The notes under the pieces: model-generated
The model's input: only the letters and a program-made list of their open reading frames with translations
Told to the model about the DNA's origin: nothing
Database searches by the model: none
In this document: positions 20,069-29,471 of the stretch, piece after piece
Layout of the letters: every line of letters starts with the position of its first letter
Position numbering within the stretch: the first letter of the stretch is position 1
Source of the DNA: a virus
Virus record (IMG/VR): IMGVR_UViG_3300042373_001362
Coordinates: 1-64,000 of that record
Reading direction: 5' to 3' (one strand)
DNA: 64,000 bases
Position numbers and translations under genes: made by a program

Positions 20069-21657
20069 TGCCAATTCGCAGAGGAACAGTAGCAAGTAGC
20101 GTTTTATTTACGGAGCCTGGTGCGCCTACATCCGTATCGGGAACCGCAGGGAATGCTCAGGTCTCTCTTTCGTGGACAGCACCAGAATTTACCGGGTTCA
20201 CTAGCATTACTGATTACACAATTCAGTACTCAACGTCTGCTACTTTCGCTTCGTCCATAACTACATTTACTGACTCGGTTTCTTCAAATACTTCAGCAAC
20301 AGTTACCGGATTGACTAACGGCACAACTTACTATTTCAGAGTTGCGGCAGTAAATACGATTGGGACTGGACAGTATTCGTCAATATCAGCAGGCGTAACA
20401 CCAATAACTGTTCCAACAGGAGTGACGAGCCTCACTGCTTCTGCTTCAGACAGGACAATATCGGCAACGTGGTCTGCCCCCTCAAGCGATGGTGGCTCGG
20501 CAATAACTTCATATACGGTAGAAACTCAACTCAACAGTGAGGCATGGGTTAACCGAGGCTCTCAATCAAGTGGTGTGTCTTTTACCGTTAGAAACAACTC
20601 TGCAGTAACCGCTCGTTCTTACAGAATAAGAGTGACTGCAAACAATGCTGCTGGAGCAGGAACGGTCGTAACCTCTTCATCTGTAACTCCAAATTTCGGA
20701 ACGCCAGCAACTCCTGTGCTTACAGCGGTTATGCCAACTCAGCCCTCTTCTGGTAATGGTACAGGACACAGGCAATTCACCGTAGCCTACGACCCGTTGG
20801 CTTGCAGTGCTTTTTCTAACACACAAACCTTTATAAAGCTTTCAGGATATTCATATACAAATACTGCAAATAGCACAGCATTAAATACAACAAACTCTGC
20901 TGCTGGAAAATCGTGGACAATCAGCACCCTTAATGCTCCAGAGTGGAATTCTGATAGAAATCTTCTTGCAAGCGAAACATATTTTGTTTTTACAAGAACA
21001 TGGAATACCGATGGTGACTATGTAGATAGTGCTGAAGCATCCGTAACAACAACGGCAACACAGTCTTATAATGTTGTTGTAGATACCTCATACTATGTAA
21101 CTGTTGATACAAGCAGCTGGGGTGGTAATGAGGCATACAGCGACCAAACCGGAACATTTACGGTAACAGGAAACACATTCAGCCAGACTTCTGGTTACGC
21201 AATACCTGGAGTTACTGCGACTGGAACCACATGTCCTGGTTGTCCTGATGGAACAAGAAGGTACTCTATTAACCATTTAACGATTAGGGCCCGAGTTGTT
21301 GTTACTGGAATAAATATCACCACTTCTTCTAGAAACTTTATTGTTGATTTCTCAGGCACATCAACATCTGCCGGAACAGGCGGAGGAACAATAGATTGTT
21401 TGCGAGCACCTTTCTCTACAAGCTCAGGAACAGCAGAGCAATCTCTTCAATGGAACTCCCCCAGCGTGTCCATGGGTGCAGCCGCTGGCGGCGGACGCAT
21501 AAGAATTAGGGGCGCAGGTTCTATCGGTACAGTTTCAACCAACCCTGACCAAAGAATTCGAGTGATAGTCAACATATCTGGAAACCAGCAACGATGGAAC
21601 GTGAGCAGCAGACAGGACCTCGTCCCAGCTTCCAGAACTGACACTTACTATTACTAA
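20068..21657 (+). CDS. Fibronectin III tail fibre
   Basis: The 529-aa protein has two fibronectin type III domains (about residues 15-110 and 112-210; TVTGLTNGTTYYFRVAAVN is typical) followed by a unique distal region. Its end, GRIRIRGAGS then STNPDQRIRV, is shared with the fibre encoded on the opposite strand at 22965-25061. FN3 domains are common in phage tail proteins and may bind carbohydrate or lend length. It is coupled to the short collagen-like gene before it. A role in adsorption is inferred. Confidence 0.82.
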   Translation: MPIRRGTVASSVLFTEPGAPTSVSGTAGNAQVSLSWTAPEFTGFTSITDYTIQYSTSATFASSITTFTDSVSSNTSATVTGLTNGTTYYFRVAAVNTIGTGQYSSISAGVTPITVPTGVTSLTASASDRTISATWSAPSSDGGSAITSYTVETQLNSEAWVNRGSQSSGVSFTVRNNSAVTARSYRIRVTANNAAGAGTVVTSSSVTPNFGTPATPVLTAVMPTQPSSGNGTGHRQFTVAYDPLACSAFSNTQTFIKLSGYSYTNTANSTALNTTNSAAGKSWTISTLNAPEWNSDRNLLASETYFVFTRTWNTDGDYVDSAEASVTTTATQSYNVVVDTSYYVTVDTSSWGGNEAYSDQTGTFTVTGNTFSQTSGYAIPGVTATGTTCPGCPDGTRRYSINHLTIRARVVVTGINITTSSRNFIVDFSGTSTSAGTGGGTIDCLRAPFSTSSGTAEQSLQWNSPSVSMGAAAGGGRIRIRGAGSIGTVSTNPDQRIRVIVNISGNQQRWNVSSRQDLVPASRTDTYYY

Positions 21658-21664
21658 ATAACGT

Positions 21665-21673
21665 TGCTAGTAT
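21665..21673 (+). promoter_or_regulatory. Extended -10 box of the glycosyltransferase
   Basis: TGCTAGTAT has the TGn extension plus a -10-like TAGTAT (21668-21673) that ends 7 nt before the ATG at 21681. No Shine-Dalgarno is present, so a leaderless transcript is likely. The same TAGTAT box serves the gene at 3343. Confidence 0.55.
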
Positions 21674-21680
21674 TAGCTGC

Positions 21681-22751
21681 ATGAGATTTCATGTGGTTTC
21701 CCTGCCTCACACAAATACAACCGAAGACTTTACGGCTTGTGCTTATACGGAAAAAATCCGCAAGTTTTGCATCATGATGAAGAATCTGGGCCACACGGTT
21801 TTTCTGTATGGCGGGGAATTCAATGAGGCTCCTTGCGATGAGCACATTAAGTGCATTACAGAAGAGCAGCGTCTAGAGGCCGTAGGAAACAACCACTATT
21901 CGGCTGCCTCCTTTAACTGGAATCTTCCGCATTGGGTCGAGTTCAACGGAAACGTCATAAAGGGGATTCAGGAACGCTTAGAGCACAAGGACTTCATTTG
22001 TCTTATTGCTGGGCATGCTTCAAAGCCAATTGCCGACGCCTTCCCCAGTGAGTTAAGCGTGGAGTTTGGTATCGGATATGGTGGCTCTTTTGCGCCATTC
22101 AAGGTTTTTGAGTCCTACGCATGGATGCACTCCTGTTATGGCTCCAAGGTAACTGACCCGCATGCTCTTGATGGCAAGTTCTACGATACTGTAATCCCAA
22201 GTTATATCGATATTAAGGATTTCCCTTTACAGGAAGAACCAGACGACTACTACCTCTTTATAGGACGCCTTATTGAGCGCAAGGGCTATCAGATTGCAGT
22301 TGACGTCTGCAAAGCCCTAGGAAAGCGTCTGGTAGTCGCTGGGCAGGGTTCTGCGCCTAGTTATGGCGAGTATGTAGGCGTTGTTGGGACGGAAGAACGA
22401 GCCAAACTCATGGGTGGAGCAATCGCCACTTTTACCCCAACTATCTATGTGGAGCCATTTGGGACTGTAGCCATCGAAGCCATGGCCTGTGGTTCCCCAA
22501 TTATCTCTACTGACTGGGGCGCGTTCACTGAAACCGTTATTGATGGAGTGACCGGATTCCGTTGCCACACAATGCAAGAATTTGCTGACGCAACAGAAAA
22601 CGTAAAATCTCTTGACAGAGCATTAATCAGTAAGTACTCAAAAGACCGTTATGGGCTAGACACGGTTGGCTTGATGTACGAGAAGTACTTCATCCGCCTG
22701 CAGGGACTATGGGGTAAGGGCTTCTACGAGCTTGAATTACCACTTGCCTAG
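21681..22751 (+). CDS. Glycosyltransferase, GT4-like
   Basis: The 356-aa protein has the two-lobed GT-B outline of retaining glycosyltransferases. The C-terminal lobe contains LFIGRLIERKG and the E-x7-E motif in EPFGTVAIEAMACGSPII (about residues 257-274), which binds the sugar nucleotide. The N-terminal acceptor lobe is divergent. It lies between two FN3 fibre genes and near collagen-like fibres rich in Thr, so decoration of fibre proteins is plausible. Modification of host surface glycans or of DNA is also possible. It appears to have its own promoter. The last 15 bp overlap the convergent zinc-ribbon gene. Confidence 0.87.
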   Translation: MRFHVVSLPHTNTTEDFTACAYTEKIRKFCIMMKNLGHTVFLYGGEFNEAPCDEHIKCITEEQRLEAVGNNHYSAASFNWNLPHWVEFNGNVIKGIQERLEHKDFICLIAGHASKPIADAFPSELSVEFGIGYGGSFAPFKVFESYAWMHSCYGSKVTDPHALDGKFYDTVIPSYIDIKDFPLQEEPDDYYLFIGRLIERKGYQIAVDVCKALGKRLVVAGQGSAPSYGEYVGVVGTEERAKLMGGAIATFTPTIYVEPFGTVAIEAMACGSPIISTDWGAFTETVIDGVTGFRCHTMQEFADATENVKSLDRALISKYSKDRYGLDTVGLMYEKYFIRLQGLWGKGFYELELPLA

Positions 22752-22955
22752 CGGACATACTGCGTGATTTAGTTTCACTTTTAGATTCATAAAGCAACCG
22801 CATTGTTTGCACTGCTTCGTTACTTTTGTTAATTCAGGGCAGGCTTTACAAATAGAAAAACGTTCACGTTGTAATGCAGTTGATGCAAACTCGGTGTCAG
22901 ACTTTAAAAAGTCAGTAGGACTAGATTTCTGGTTTTTCCCAATTTCTTCACGCAT
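22737..22955 (-). CDS. Small zinc-ribbon protein
   Basis: The 72-aa protein has four clustered cysteines (SICKACPE and KQCKQCGCF) plus a terminal VCPLGKW, forming a zinc-ribbon-like module. Proteins of this kind (RERFSICKACPE to CPLGKW) recur beside fibre genes in diverse phages. Their function is not known to me. It is the last gene of the long leftward run; its 3' end overlaps the glycosyltransferase. No strong ribosome-binding site was found, and it starts ten bases after the preceding stop, so coupling is likely. Confidence 0.75.
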   Translation of the reverse strand: MREEIGKNQKSSPTDFLKSDTEFASTALQRERFSICKACPELTKVTKQCKQCGCFMNLKVKLNHAVCPLGKW

Positions 22956-22964
22956 GTTTGAACG

Positions 22965-25061
22965 TTACCATGTAATGAGTGCTGGCGTAGTGCTTATTCT
23001 CGTCCGCTTAGTACCTTTAGCTATTATAGTTACGTCAATTCTTTGGTCAGGATTAGTGCTGTAGGTTGTACTGCCTAGTCCCCGTATTCTAACTATTCCA
23101 GCCCCAGCGTTTCCATATGCTATGTCCGTAATATTCCATGTGTATGACATGGTGTTATTTGAAGCGCCAGGCCATAGATTACTTGGGTCCGATGTCTCGG
23201 AAGCCGTGAACGTTGTGCTTGTGCCACTGTGTTCTAGATAAAAGGACCTTGACGTTGTTGAAGCAGAGGTAACCGACCTTCCTGTAGCTGTAACCCTGAA
23301 GGACGTAATGGTGTATTGAACACTTCCTACGGTTGTAGCATTTGTTCCAGGCATACCACTGCTTGTTTTTATATAGGAGCTTCCACTAACAAGAGCTGTC
23401 ATTGTGTAGACGTCAGCAGCACCGTTATCCTGCCAAGACTCGACATTTGGTGGCTGACGGCTTTGTAGCCCTATAACAGCCAAGTTTATCCATGATGTTC
23501 CGACAATGTATCCAGTGTCCTCAGAAGAAAACTGCTCCGCTCGAATACGGTACTGTTGGTCGCGTTCAACGGTACCCGAGGTTGTAAAGCTTGTGCCAAA
23601 ACTTCCATTTGCAGCATTTCCAGTATAAGTAGCAATAAGTTGCTCAGCATGCGATGGGTTTGACCATGTGCCGTCTGCAGTCATACGCTGAAGATAAACT
23701 CTTGTTGTTGTTCCAGCACTGGAAGTAGAGCTCCTAACGTCTGTCGGGTCCACGCTCCATGTAATTCTTCTTACATTTGGCTCAGATTCTGAGTTATAGC
23801 TTGCATTGGCAGTAAGAACAGGAGCGGCGAATACGGGAGTTCTTGCAGTTGACGCAGAGCTGTACGCCCCATTGCCGACAGCGTTTGTTGCTAAGACTCG
23901 ACCAACATACGAGACTCCGTTGTTCAGAACCCATGATTTTGTGCGGTTTGTAAATTCGGTTGAACCAGAAGAGAAAGTTTCTGCAGTAGACCAAGATGAC
24001 CCGCCATTTGAAGAATATTGAACCGTGTAGCTAGTTATGTTGCTTCCGTTACTTGCCGGAGTAGACCAAGATATTGTAAAAACTCTGTCTCCAGAAGAGC
24101 TTGTTGGTGTTCCTACTTGAGAAGGTACTCCAGCTGTTGTTGCTGAAACAACCGAAGACCAGCCACTTTGGCCAACCTGATTAACTGCAGCAACCCTAAA
24201 ATAGTAAGTAATTGATGCTGATAGACCCGTAACTGTTGCAGAAGTATTGGTAGATACGCCGTCTGGAAAAGTCACAACATCTTCTGAAGGAAAGTTAGGA
24301 AAAATAGAACGTTGAATTATGTAGTCGGATATAGGCGAGCCATTGCTTTCCGGAGCGGTCCACGAAAGTGGGGATTCAGATACGCCATTACTCCCAGCAC
24401 TTAGAGAAATCGGAGCATTTGTTAATCCTGCTGTAATACCAACCAACATATTGCTGCTACTGCTTGGACCAGCAGCGTTTACGGCTCTGACACGAACGTT
24501 GTAGCTCGTAAAGTCAGCAAGACCAGTTATAACGTAATCCGTAGTTCCGGACTGTGTCATAGATGTCCAAGAAGTTCCGTTATTTGTTGAAAACTCATAA
24601 TCGGTTATGGCGCTACCACCGTTAAATGTAGGTGCTGTAAATGCAACAGTTAACTGTCTGTATCCGCGTGTTACAGAAGAAAGTGTTGGGGCATCGGGCG
24701 TAGTTCTTGGTGTTGTTGTTGTATTCCAAACATTTGACTCCGGACCAGGGCCCATACTATTTACGGCTCTTATTTTTACATAATAAGCCTGGCCATTGGT
24801 AAGTCCACTTATTGTTACTGGAGAAGTGGGTGGAGATGTTGAGGAAGAAGCCAAAGCCCATTCACTCCATGTGGAGTTGTTTGTTGAGAAAGCCTGCTCA
24901 TATTTTGTGACTGTTATGCCACCATTGAATGTCGGAGCGTCAAAGGCAATAGAAAGAAAAGACGCGCCAGGTGTTGAAGACGTTATTGTCGGCGCTCCCG
25001 GTTTTTCCTTTTCGCCAAAATAACATCTAGATGCAGTAGCTCTAGCTCCAATAAGAGGCAT
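22965..25061 (-). CDS. Multi-domain fibronectin III tail fibre
   Basis: The 698-aa protein contains about four fibronectin type III domains (roughly residues 18-115, 118-208, 212-308 and 310-405). A distal region follows whose last 60 residues match the end of the oppositely oriented fibre at 20068-21657 (VRIRGLGS, STNPDQRIDV). The two FN3 fibres therefore share a C-terminal part and form a head-to-head pair around the glycosyltransferase. It follows the fibre gene at 25064 by two bases. It probably assembles on the baseplate as an adsorption fibre. Confidence 0.82.
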   Translation of the reverse strand: MPLIGARATASRCYFGEKEKPGAPTITSSTPGASFLSIAFDAPTFNGGITVTKYEQAFSTNNSTWSEWALASSSTSPPTSPVTISGLTNGQAYYVKIRAVNSMGPGPESNVWNTTTTPRTTPDAPTLSSVTRGYRQLTVAFTAPTFNGGSAITDYEFSTNNGTSWTSMTQSGTTDYVITGLADFTSYNVRVRAVNAAGPSSSSNMLVGITAGLTNAPISLSAGSNGVSESPLSWTAPESNGSPISDYIIQRSIFPNFPSEDVVTFPDGVSTNTSATVTGLSASITYYFRVAAVNQVGQSGWSSVVSATTAGVPSQVGTPTSSSGDRVFTISWSTPASNGSNITSYTVQYSSNGGSSWSTAETFSSGSTEFTNRTKSWVLNNGVSYVGRVLATNAVGNGAYSSASTARTPVFAAPVLTANASYNSESEPNVRRITWSVDPTDVRSSTSSAGTTTRVYLQRMTADGTWSNPSHAEQLIATYTGNAANGSFGTSFTTSGTVERDQQYRIRAEQFSSEDTGYIVGTSWINLAVIGLQSRQPPNVESWQDNGAADVYTMTALVSGSSYIKTSSGMPGTNATTVGSVQYTITSFRVTATGRSVTSASTTSRSFYLEHSGTSTTFTASETSDPSNLWPGASNNTMSYTWNITDIAYGNAGAGIVRIRGLGSTTYSTNPDQRIDVTIIAKGTKRTRISTTPALITW

Positions 25062-25063
25062 TG

Positions 25064-25924
25064 CTATTCCTTAAATGCAGACTGGCTAGCAAAAACGGCA
25101 AATTGGTTATTTCCAGTTTTTACCACAGTTATCGTATAAACGTCAATCGAAGAAGCGTTACCAGAAGGATACGCAGAGCCACCAAACCAACGAACAGTTA
25201 CACCAGATGTCAACTCATCAATAGTGATAGCGGAAAGCCTTCTGGCTGTTGTTCCCTGTGTACAAAAAGCAACAACGGTAATAGTTTCATGTGTTGCCAT
25301 GTCTGTATTCAGAGAGTTTGTTGATGTGATTTTAAATTGAAAATCAGCTGATGAGTTGCTGGAGTAGTAATAAATTGCACCGTTGTCTGTATTTAACGTA
25401 TGAAGGCCATCAAGGCCGGTTCCAGAATGTACAGCTTTTTCTATTAGTTGCTGTATTTTCCCGGTACCAGAAAGTGTTGTTATCCCAGAAAGAGTAAGAT
25501 TTGATGCCAATTTCCCGGAAGTAACAGCGCCTGCTCTGATTTTTGCCTCAGTAACCGCCTCTGAGCCAGATGTCCCATCGAGCTTGTCGGTGGTTACAGC
25601 TCCAGTTCTTATCTTTGCTGTAGTAACTGCCTCTTCGCCGACAACGTCGCTTTTAAGCTGTGCGGCCCCAATTCCATTGTCAGGAATGGTGAACTGACCA
25701 GAGTCGCTCCAGCTGACACCGTTGTAAAACTGTATTTTTTTCGTGCTTTGCAAATAACAAAGACGCCCTTCAGAAAGGGATGGTTCATTAGCCCCACCAA
25801 ACGCGGAGTCCCTTGCGGCAGCGTTGACAAAAACAGGGACTGTCTGGTCCATGAGATATTCGTTTATTTCTTTATCCGAAAGGGTTTCCCCCACCGTGAA
25901 CTTCTTTATTCCTGCGCCAGCCAT
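25064..25924 (-). CDS. Tail fibre protein
   Basis: The 286-aa protein starts MAGAGIKKFTVGETLSDKE, with a short attachment region containing VFVNAAARDSAF. Repeats of the form EAVTTAKIRTGAVTTDKL (about residues 95-150) follow, typical of fibre stalks, and then a beta-rich C-terminal domain ending in DVYTITVVKTGNNQFAVF. This last domain type occurs at the tip of many phage fibres. It lies just downstream of the baseplate tail-protein-I-like gene, the usual place for fibres. Confidence 0.8.
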   Translation of the reverse strand: MAGAGIKKFTVGETLSDKEINEYLMDQTVPVFVNAAARDSAFGGANEPSLSEGRLCYLQSTKKIQFYNGVSWSDSGQFTIPDNGIGAAQLKSDVVGEEAVTTAKIRTGAVTTDKLDGTSGSEAVTEAKIRAGAVTSGKLASNLTLSGITTLSGTGKIQQLIEKAVHSGTGLDGLHTLNTDNGAIYYYSSNSSADFQFKITSTNSLNTDMATHETITVVAFCTQGTTARRLSAITIDELTSGVTVRWFGGSAYPSGNASSIDVYTITVVKTGNNQFAVFASQSAFKE

Positions 25925-25974
25925 TTTTCCTCCGTTATTGCTCCAATTTTACCATCTAGGGTAATTTGTATTCG

Positions 25975-27657
25975 CTATGTAAGGCTTATCCCGTCTTCGG
26001 GGGTCCCTGTTATGTCGTTAGGGACAACGTTGCCCAGTGGATACATGCCGTCAACAGTGTCTCCAATTGGATTTCCTGAAACAGGTGTTCCGTCTGGCAG
26101 TATGCCCGCAAGAGTGTCTCCAACTTTGAATTCAACATCTTCTACGGCTCGGTGATAAATCTTAAAACCCATTGGCTTCGCCATTTCGACAGCGTCAAGT
26201 ATTGCATAACTTTCGTCACCGTCTTCTTTGCAATCAAATGTCTCATTAACAAGCGTCTCAATGAGAATCTTAAATGGGTCACTTTGGTAGTGGGGAATTA
26301 TGAAAATATAATATGTTGAATCTTCTCCATCTTTTGTGTAATGGAGAACCTGTTTAGTGGCTTCTTTGATTGCGTCTGTTGTTCCAGCCGCTCTTCCGTA
26401 GTATCCGGTAGAAAGCTGCCACTTGACAAAAGATTCAATGGCTCCATTGGATGTAAACATATCTTGCGGAGTTTCGTATGTTTCATCTGTTAAACCATTA
26501 TAGAAATATTTAATATTTTTCTTTAGCTTATGACCGTTGAACTGAGATAGCCAAGGCGCATTTTTTGAGTCGACATATTTTGGATTTACTAAAGTGCTGT
26601 GGGTGTTGTTCGTTGTGTATTGGTCGGAAAGAACAGCAAGCTGACGAGGTTCGTAGTGGTAAATACGATGATACTCATCAAGCACATCCCTGGCACCGGT
26701 CATCAAGCAGTCCATTAGCCTGTGTAGCGGAGCAGATGGGTTTGTTTGCGCTAAATCTATGTCCCAGTAAAAGTCGGGCATTGAAGAGCGGGCATCATAA
26801 ACGTAGGGATTTGAGTAATAAAGAAAATCTTCTATCAAATGCGGGGACGTAACATAAACGGGTTCTCCACCATGCCCTGTGAGGGTGATTGATATATCAA
26901 AGTTGTAAGTATCTTCTTCATCAAGGGGAAGCATTTCTACATTGCTTCTAAATGCAGAAAATCGTCCAGGGTAAATAACAGAAACAGACGGCTCTGTGGA
27001 TTCTATACCAACCCATCCAGAATAAACTAAAGAGCATGTAACAGAAGTTTTGCTGTTGCAGTAAATTTTTCCATTAAAAGAAAAATCTTTGCCATTATCC
27101 CCAAGAAGCATTGGTGTTTTTTCCAAAAGGCTCAGCACTACGGGCTCTGTACCACTAGGATTAATTTTAATTGAATACCTAGATGTGACATCATATATTT
27201 CCGAAGTTGTAGAAATTGTTCCACCACTACACGTCCACTGATGTGGATATGGGTAGTAAACAACGCAGTCTGTAGAGGAAGAAGTTATTTCTCCCATTGA
27301 CCACGAAAGCTCTGTTTCAACGTGTATGTAGTAATAGCCCCCCGATTGACTAACATACACAATGTTGTATGTGTCATTTAGTGAGCTGGGATTACTATCT
27401 GTTGGTGTTGGCGCATATCCAGTAAGGTCTGAGATAGATATCCCGTCTACTCTTATTGGGTCACCAACTGATGGCAAGTATGAATTTGACACTTTTAATA
27501 TTAAATTGTTTATGCCTGCTGGATACGAAACGTCTTCATCAATTCTCCATTCATGCACAGTAAATGCATCGCTAGACAGAGGTAACGCAGCACCTGTTAA
27601 TCTGTTTTTTGATTCTAGGCCATTGTATTGAGAGAGTCTGTTAAAAGTTTTTGCCAC
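25975..27657 (-). CDS. Baseplate protein, tail protein I (gpI)-like
   Basis: The 560-aa protein has a long beta-rich N-terminal part (about 1-290) and then a helical core, RLMDCLMTGARDVLDEYHRI through AMEMAKPMGF-type sequence, that resembles P2 gpI/tail protein I. In contractile tails this protein forms part of the wedge and carries the fibres. It follows baseplate J by two bases and precedes fibre genes, exactly the order seen in P2-like baseplates. It is longer than P2 gpI because of the N-terminal beta domains, which may be extra attachment modules. Confidence 0.8.
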   Translation of the reverse strand: MAKTFNRLSQYNGLESKNRLTGAALPLSSDAFTVHEWRIDEDVSYPAGINNLILKVSNSYLPSVGDPIRVDGISISDLTGYAPTPTDSNPSSLNDTYNIVYVSQSGGYYYIHVETELSWSMGEITSSSTDCVVYYPYPHQWTCSGGTISTTSEIYDVTSRYSIKINPSGTEPVVLSLLEKTPMLLGDNGKDFSFNGKIYCNSKTSVTCSLVYSGWVGIESTEPSVSVIYPGRFSAFRSNVEMLPLDEEDTYNFDISITLTGHGGEPVYVTSPHLIEDFLYYSNPYVYDARSSMPDFYWDIDLAQTNPSAPLHRLMDCLMTGARDVLDEYHRIYHYEPRQLAVLSDQYTTNNTHSTLVNPKYVDSKNAPWLSQFNGHKLKKNIKYFYNGLTDETYETPQDMFTSNGAIESFVKWQLSTGYYGRAAGTTDAIKEATKQVLHYTKDGEDSTYYIFIIPHYQSDPFKILIETLVNETFDCKEDGDESYAILDAVEMAKPMGFKIYHRAVEDVEFKVGDTLAGILPDGTPVSGNPIGDTVDGMYPLGNVVPNDITGTPEDGISLT

Positions 27658-27659
27658 GG

Positions 27660-29111
27660 CTAAACCACCGTATATGAAATTGTTAAATTATCAGGAGTGA
27701 TTCGTGGGGACCAGCCTTTATTTGCAGGTTCCAAATTCTCGTCAATTTGTGGAAGCCAGTTTGAATCACCTGGGTCTAAAGACAGAGAAGAAACGTATTT
27801 AACTCCAGGAATAGAACTAATTAATGCAATTATTTGATTAACCCTAACTGCATCTTCTGAGATGGGGTAAGAACTAGGGCTTAGATACTCGATAATGGAG
27901 TTTTCTACTGTTTGCTGAAGCGGCTCTTGGTCATAGTTTGAGTCAAGAACGACAGAAGCTGTAATGTCTAGTGACAATAACTCGACATTGCTTACGCTAA
28001 CTATAAGACCAGGAAGGGACTTTTTTGTAACCTCAGATTGAATGTCATTAAGCTGTGGTTCGATTAAAAAGTTTCCATTTCCATAAACAAAAACAGCAAT
28101 GTATCCAATAGCGTCAATACCTTTTGCAACAGTCCCCGAATCAGCAGTGGAAGACTGAATAGAACCACTGTTTGCATAAGAGATGGTTGTTGTACCGACT
28201 TCTGTTAATTCGTATGTTCCGTTGTAAGCAGTATTTGTTAAACCAGAAACAGTAACCATATCTCCTACCTGAAACTGATGACCAGAACCAACAGTTACGG
28301 TTGCGATTTGACTTGGTGAAGTAACCCTAGAAACGTTTGTAATTGTTCTGGTTTTACTTGTTGCGATGTCTCCAGTGTCTGGGTCTCCATCTGTTAGGTC
28401 ATAGGTACGAACCCTGCCAACCAAACCTGAATACCCATTTGACACAAAAGAATCAACCTGGGATGCTTTAACCAAGGTTGAAGAAAGAGAAGAAAGATAA
28501 GAAACAGCCCTAGATAAAAACTCTGGAGAGGTTTCATCATTTAGACCATTTTGAAAATCTCCACCAGCTTCCACGCTGAGAATTGATGTTGATGGGCTCA
28601 AAATAGAAAGAGCGGTCCCCTCGTTGACGAAAGGAATAACGCCAGGGGTAAAACACTCCGTAAGAACCTGACCAGATGGGAATGGGTCACCAGGGGATGG
28701 GGATTCATCGGAAGGAATTTCTAGCGCTTCAACCGTATAGAATACGTACTCAAGAACTTCGTCTTCAAACTCAACCGTATATCCGAAAATTGTTCCAGGA
28801 GGTATTGTTGCACCCTCATACGAGTCGGCCGTAACCGTAACAGACATCTGCGCTGAAGAAGACAGGTTTATTGTTACTCCCATCATCGACAGAATTCCTG
28901 ACATTAACCTGTCTGGAATTCTGTTCATGGCGCTAGCGTTTACCCAGCCAATCCATGACATCGCTTGAAATATCGCGTCTTCTACGGTTCCCGCCCTGAG
29001 CGTGAACTCTGGCATGGTCAGTCGAGCCATCTCTATGGCCTCAAGGTACATGTCGCCGGGCTGTTTGTCGTAGACAGTAAGGTCTACGTATTCTGAAAAA
29101 TCTGCTGCCAT
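27660..29111 (-). CDS. Baseplate J-like wedge protein
   Basis: The 483-aa protein has the layout of baseplate J/gp6-type proteins: a helical N-terminus (MYLEAIEMARLTMPEF, AGTVEDAIFQAMSWIGW), a beta region with IPPGTIFGY, then NDETSPEFLSRAVSYLSSLS and a C-terminal helical and beta domain with NQIIALISSIPGVKYVSSL. Residues 250-325 hold an inserted small beta domain (GHQFQVGDMVTVSGLTNTAY). These proteins link wedges around the hub. It sits between the gp25-like and gpI-like genes, as in P2. Confidence 0.9.
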   Translation of the reverse strand: MAADFSEYVDLTVYDKQPGDMYLEAIEMARLTMPEFTLRAGTVEDAIFQAMSWIGWVNASAMNRIPDRLMSGILSMMGVTINLSSSAQMSVTVTADSYEGATIPPGTIFGYTVEFEDEVLEYVFYTVEALEIPSDESPSPGDPFPSGQVLTECFTPGVIPFVNEGTALSILSPSTSILSVEAGGDFQNGLNDETSPEFLSRAVSYLSSLSSTLVKASQVDSFVSNGYSGLVGRVRTYDLTDGDPDTGDIATSKTRTITNVSRVTSPSQIATVTVGSGHQFQVGDMVTVSGLTNTAYNGTYELTEVGTTTISYANSGSIQSSTADSGTVAKGIDAIGYIAVFVYGNGNFLIEPQLNDIQSEVTKKSLPGLIVSVSNVELLSLDITASVVLDSNYDQEPLQQTVENSIIEYLSPSSYPISEDAVRVNQIIALISSIPGVKYVSSLSLDPGDSNWLPQIDENLEPANKGWSPRITPDNLTISYTVV

Positions 29112-29115
29112 GAAT

Positions 29116-29412
29116 TTAATCTTCCGTTATTACAAAAGAAAACTGAACATTCACTGTGTCAATTTCTTCCGATATGTTTAATGATGTTATTTCAACTTCT
29201 GGTACAAAACGAGAAGCATTTAAAACAAATAGACCTTTATCGATTGTTGTGAATGTCGGGTCGCTAACCCCAAATCTTGGGGTGAATGGATGAATGTTCG
29301 GCTCTGTAAGCAAGGCAACTGTCAATAGTTGTGAATAAAAATCATATGTACCATCGATGAGTTTTTCAACACCGTTTGCATTGAACTTAAGTGGGAATTT
29401 AATTGTATTCAT
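29116..29412 (-). CDS. Baseplate wedge protein, gp25/gpW-like
   Basis: The 98-aa protein is the size of T4 gp25/P2 gpW. It shows the family pattern of an N-terminal strand (IKFPLKF), a middle helix (YDFYSQLLTVALL), then GVSDPTF and a final pair of strands (VEITSLNISEEIDTVNVQFS). gp25 family proteins join sheath and baseplate and start sheath assembly. Position between the spike gene and baseplate J supports the call, though sequence similarity is modest. Confidence 0.82.
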   Translation of the reverse strand: MNTIKFPLKFNANGVEKLIDGTYDFYSQLLTVALLTEPNIHPFTPRFGVSDPTFTTIDKGLFVLNASRFVPEVEITSLNISEEIDTVNVQFSFVITED

Positions 29413-29471
29413 GCTTAATTATCCCACAATCGAGCCATAGTGGCGTAGGCAGGAATGAGTTAAACAACATT

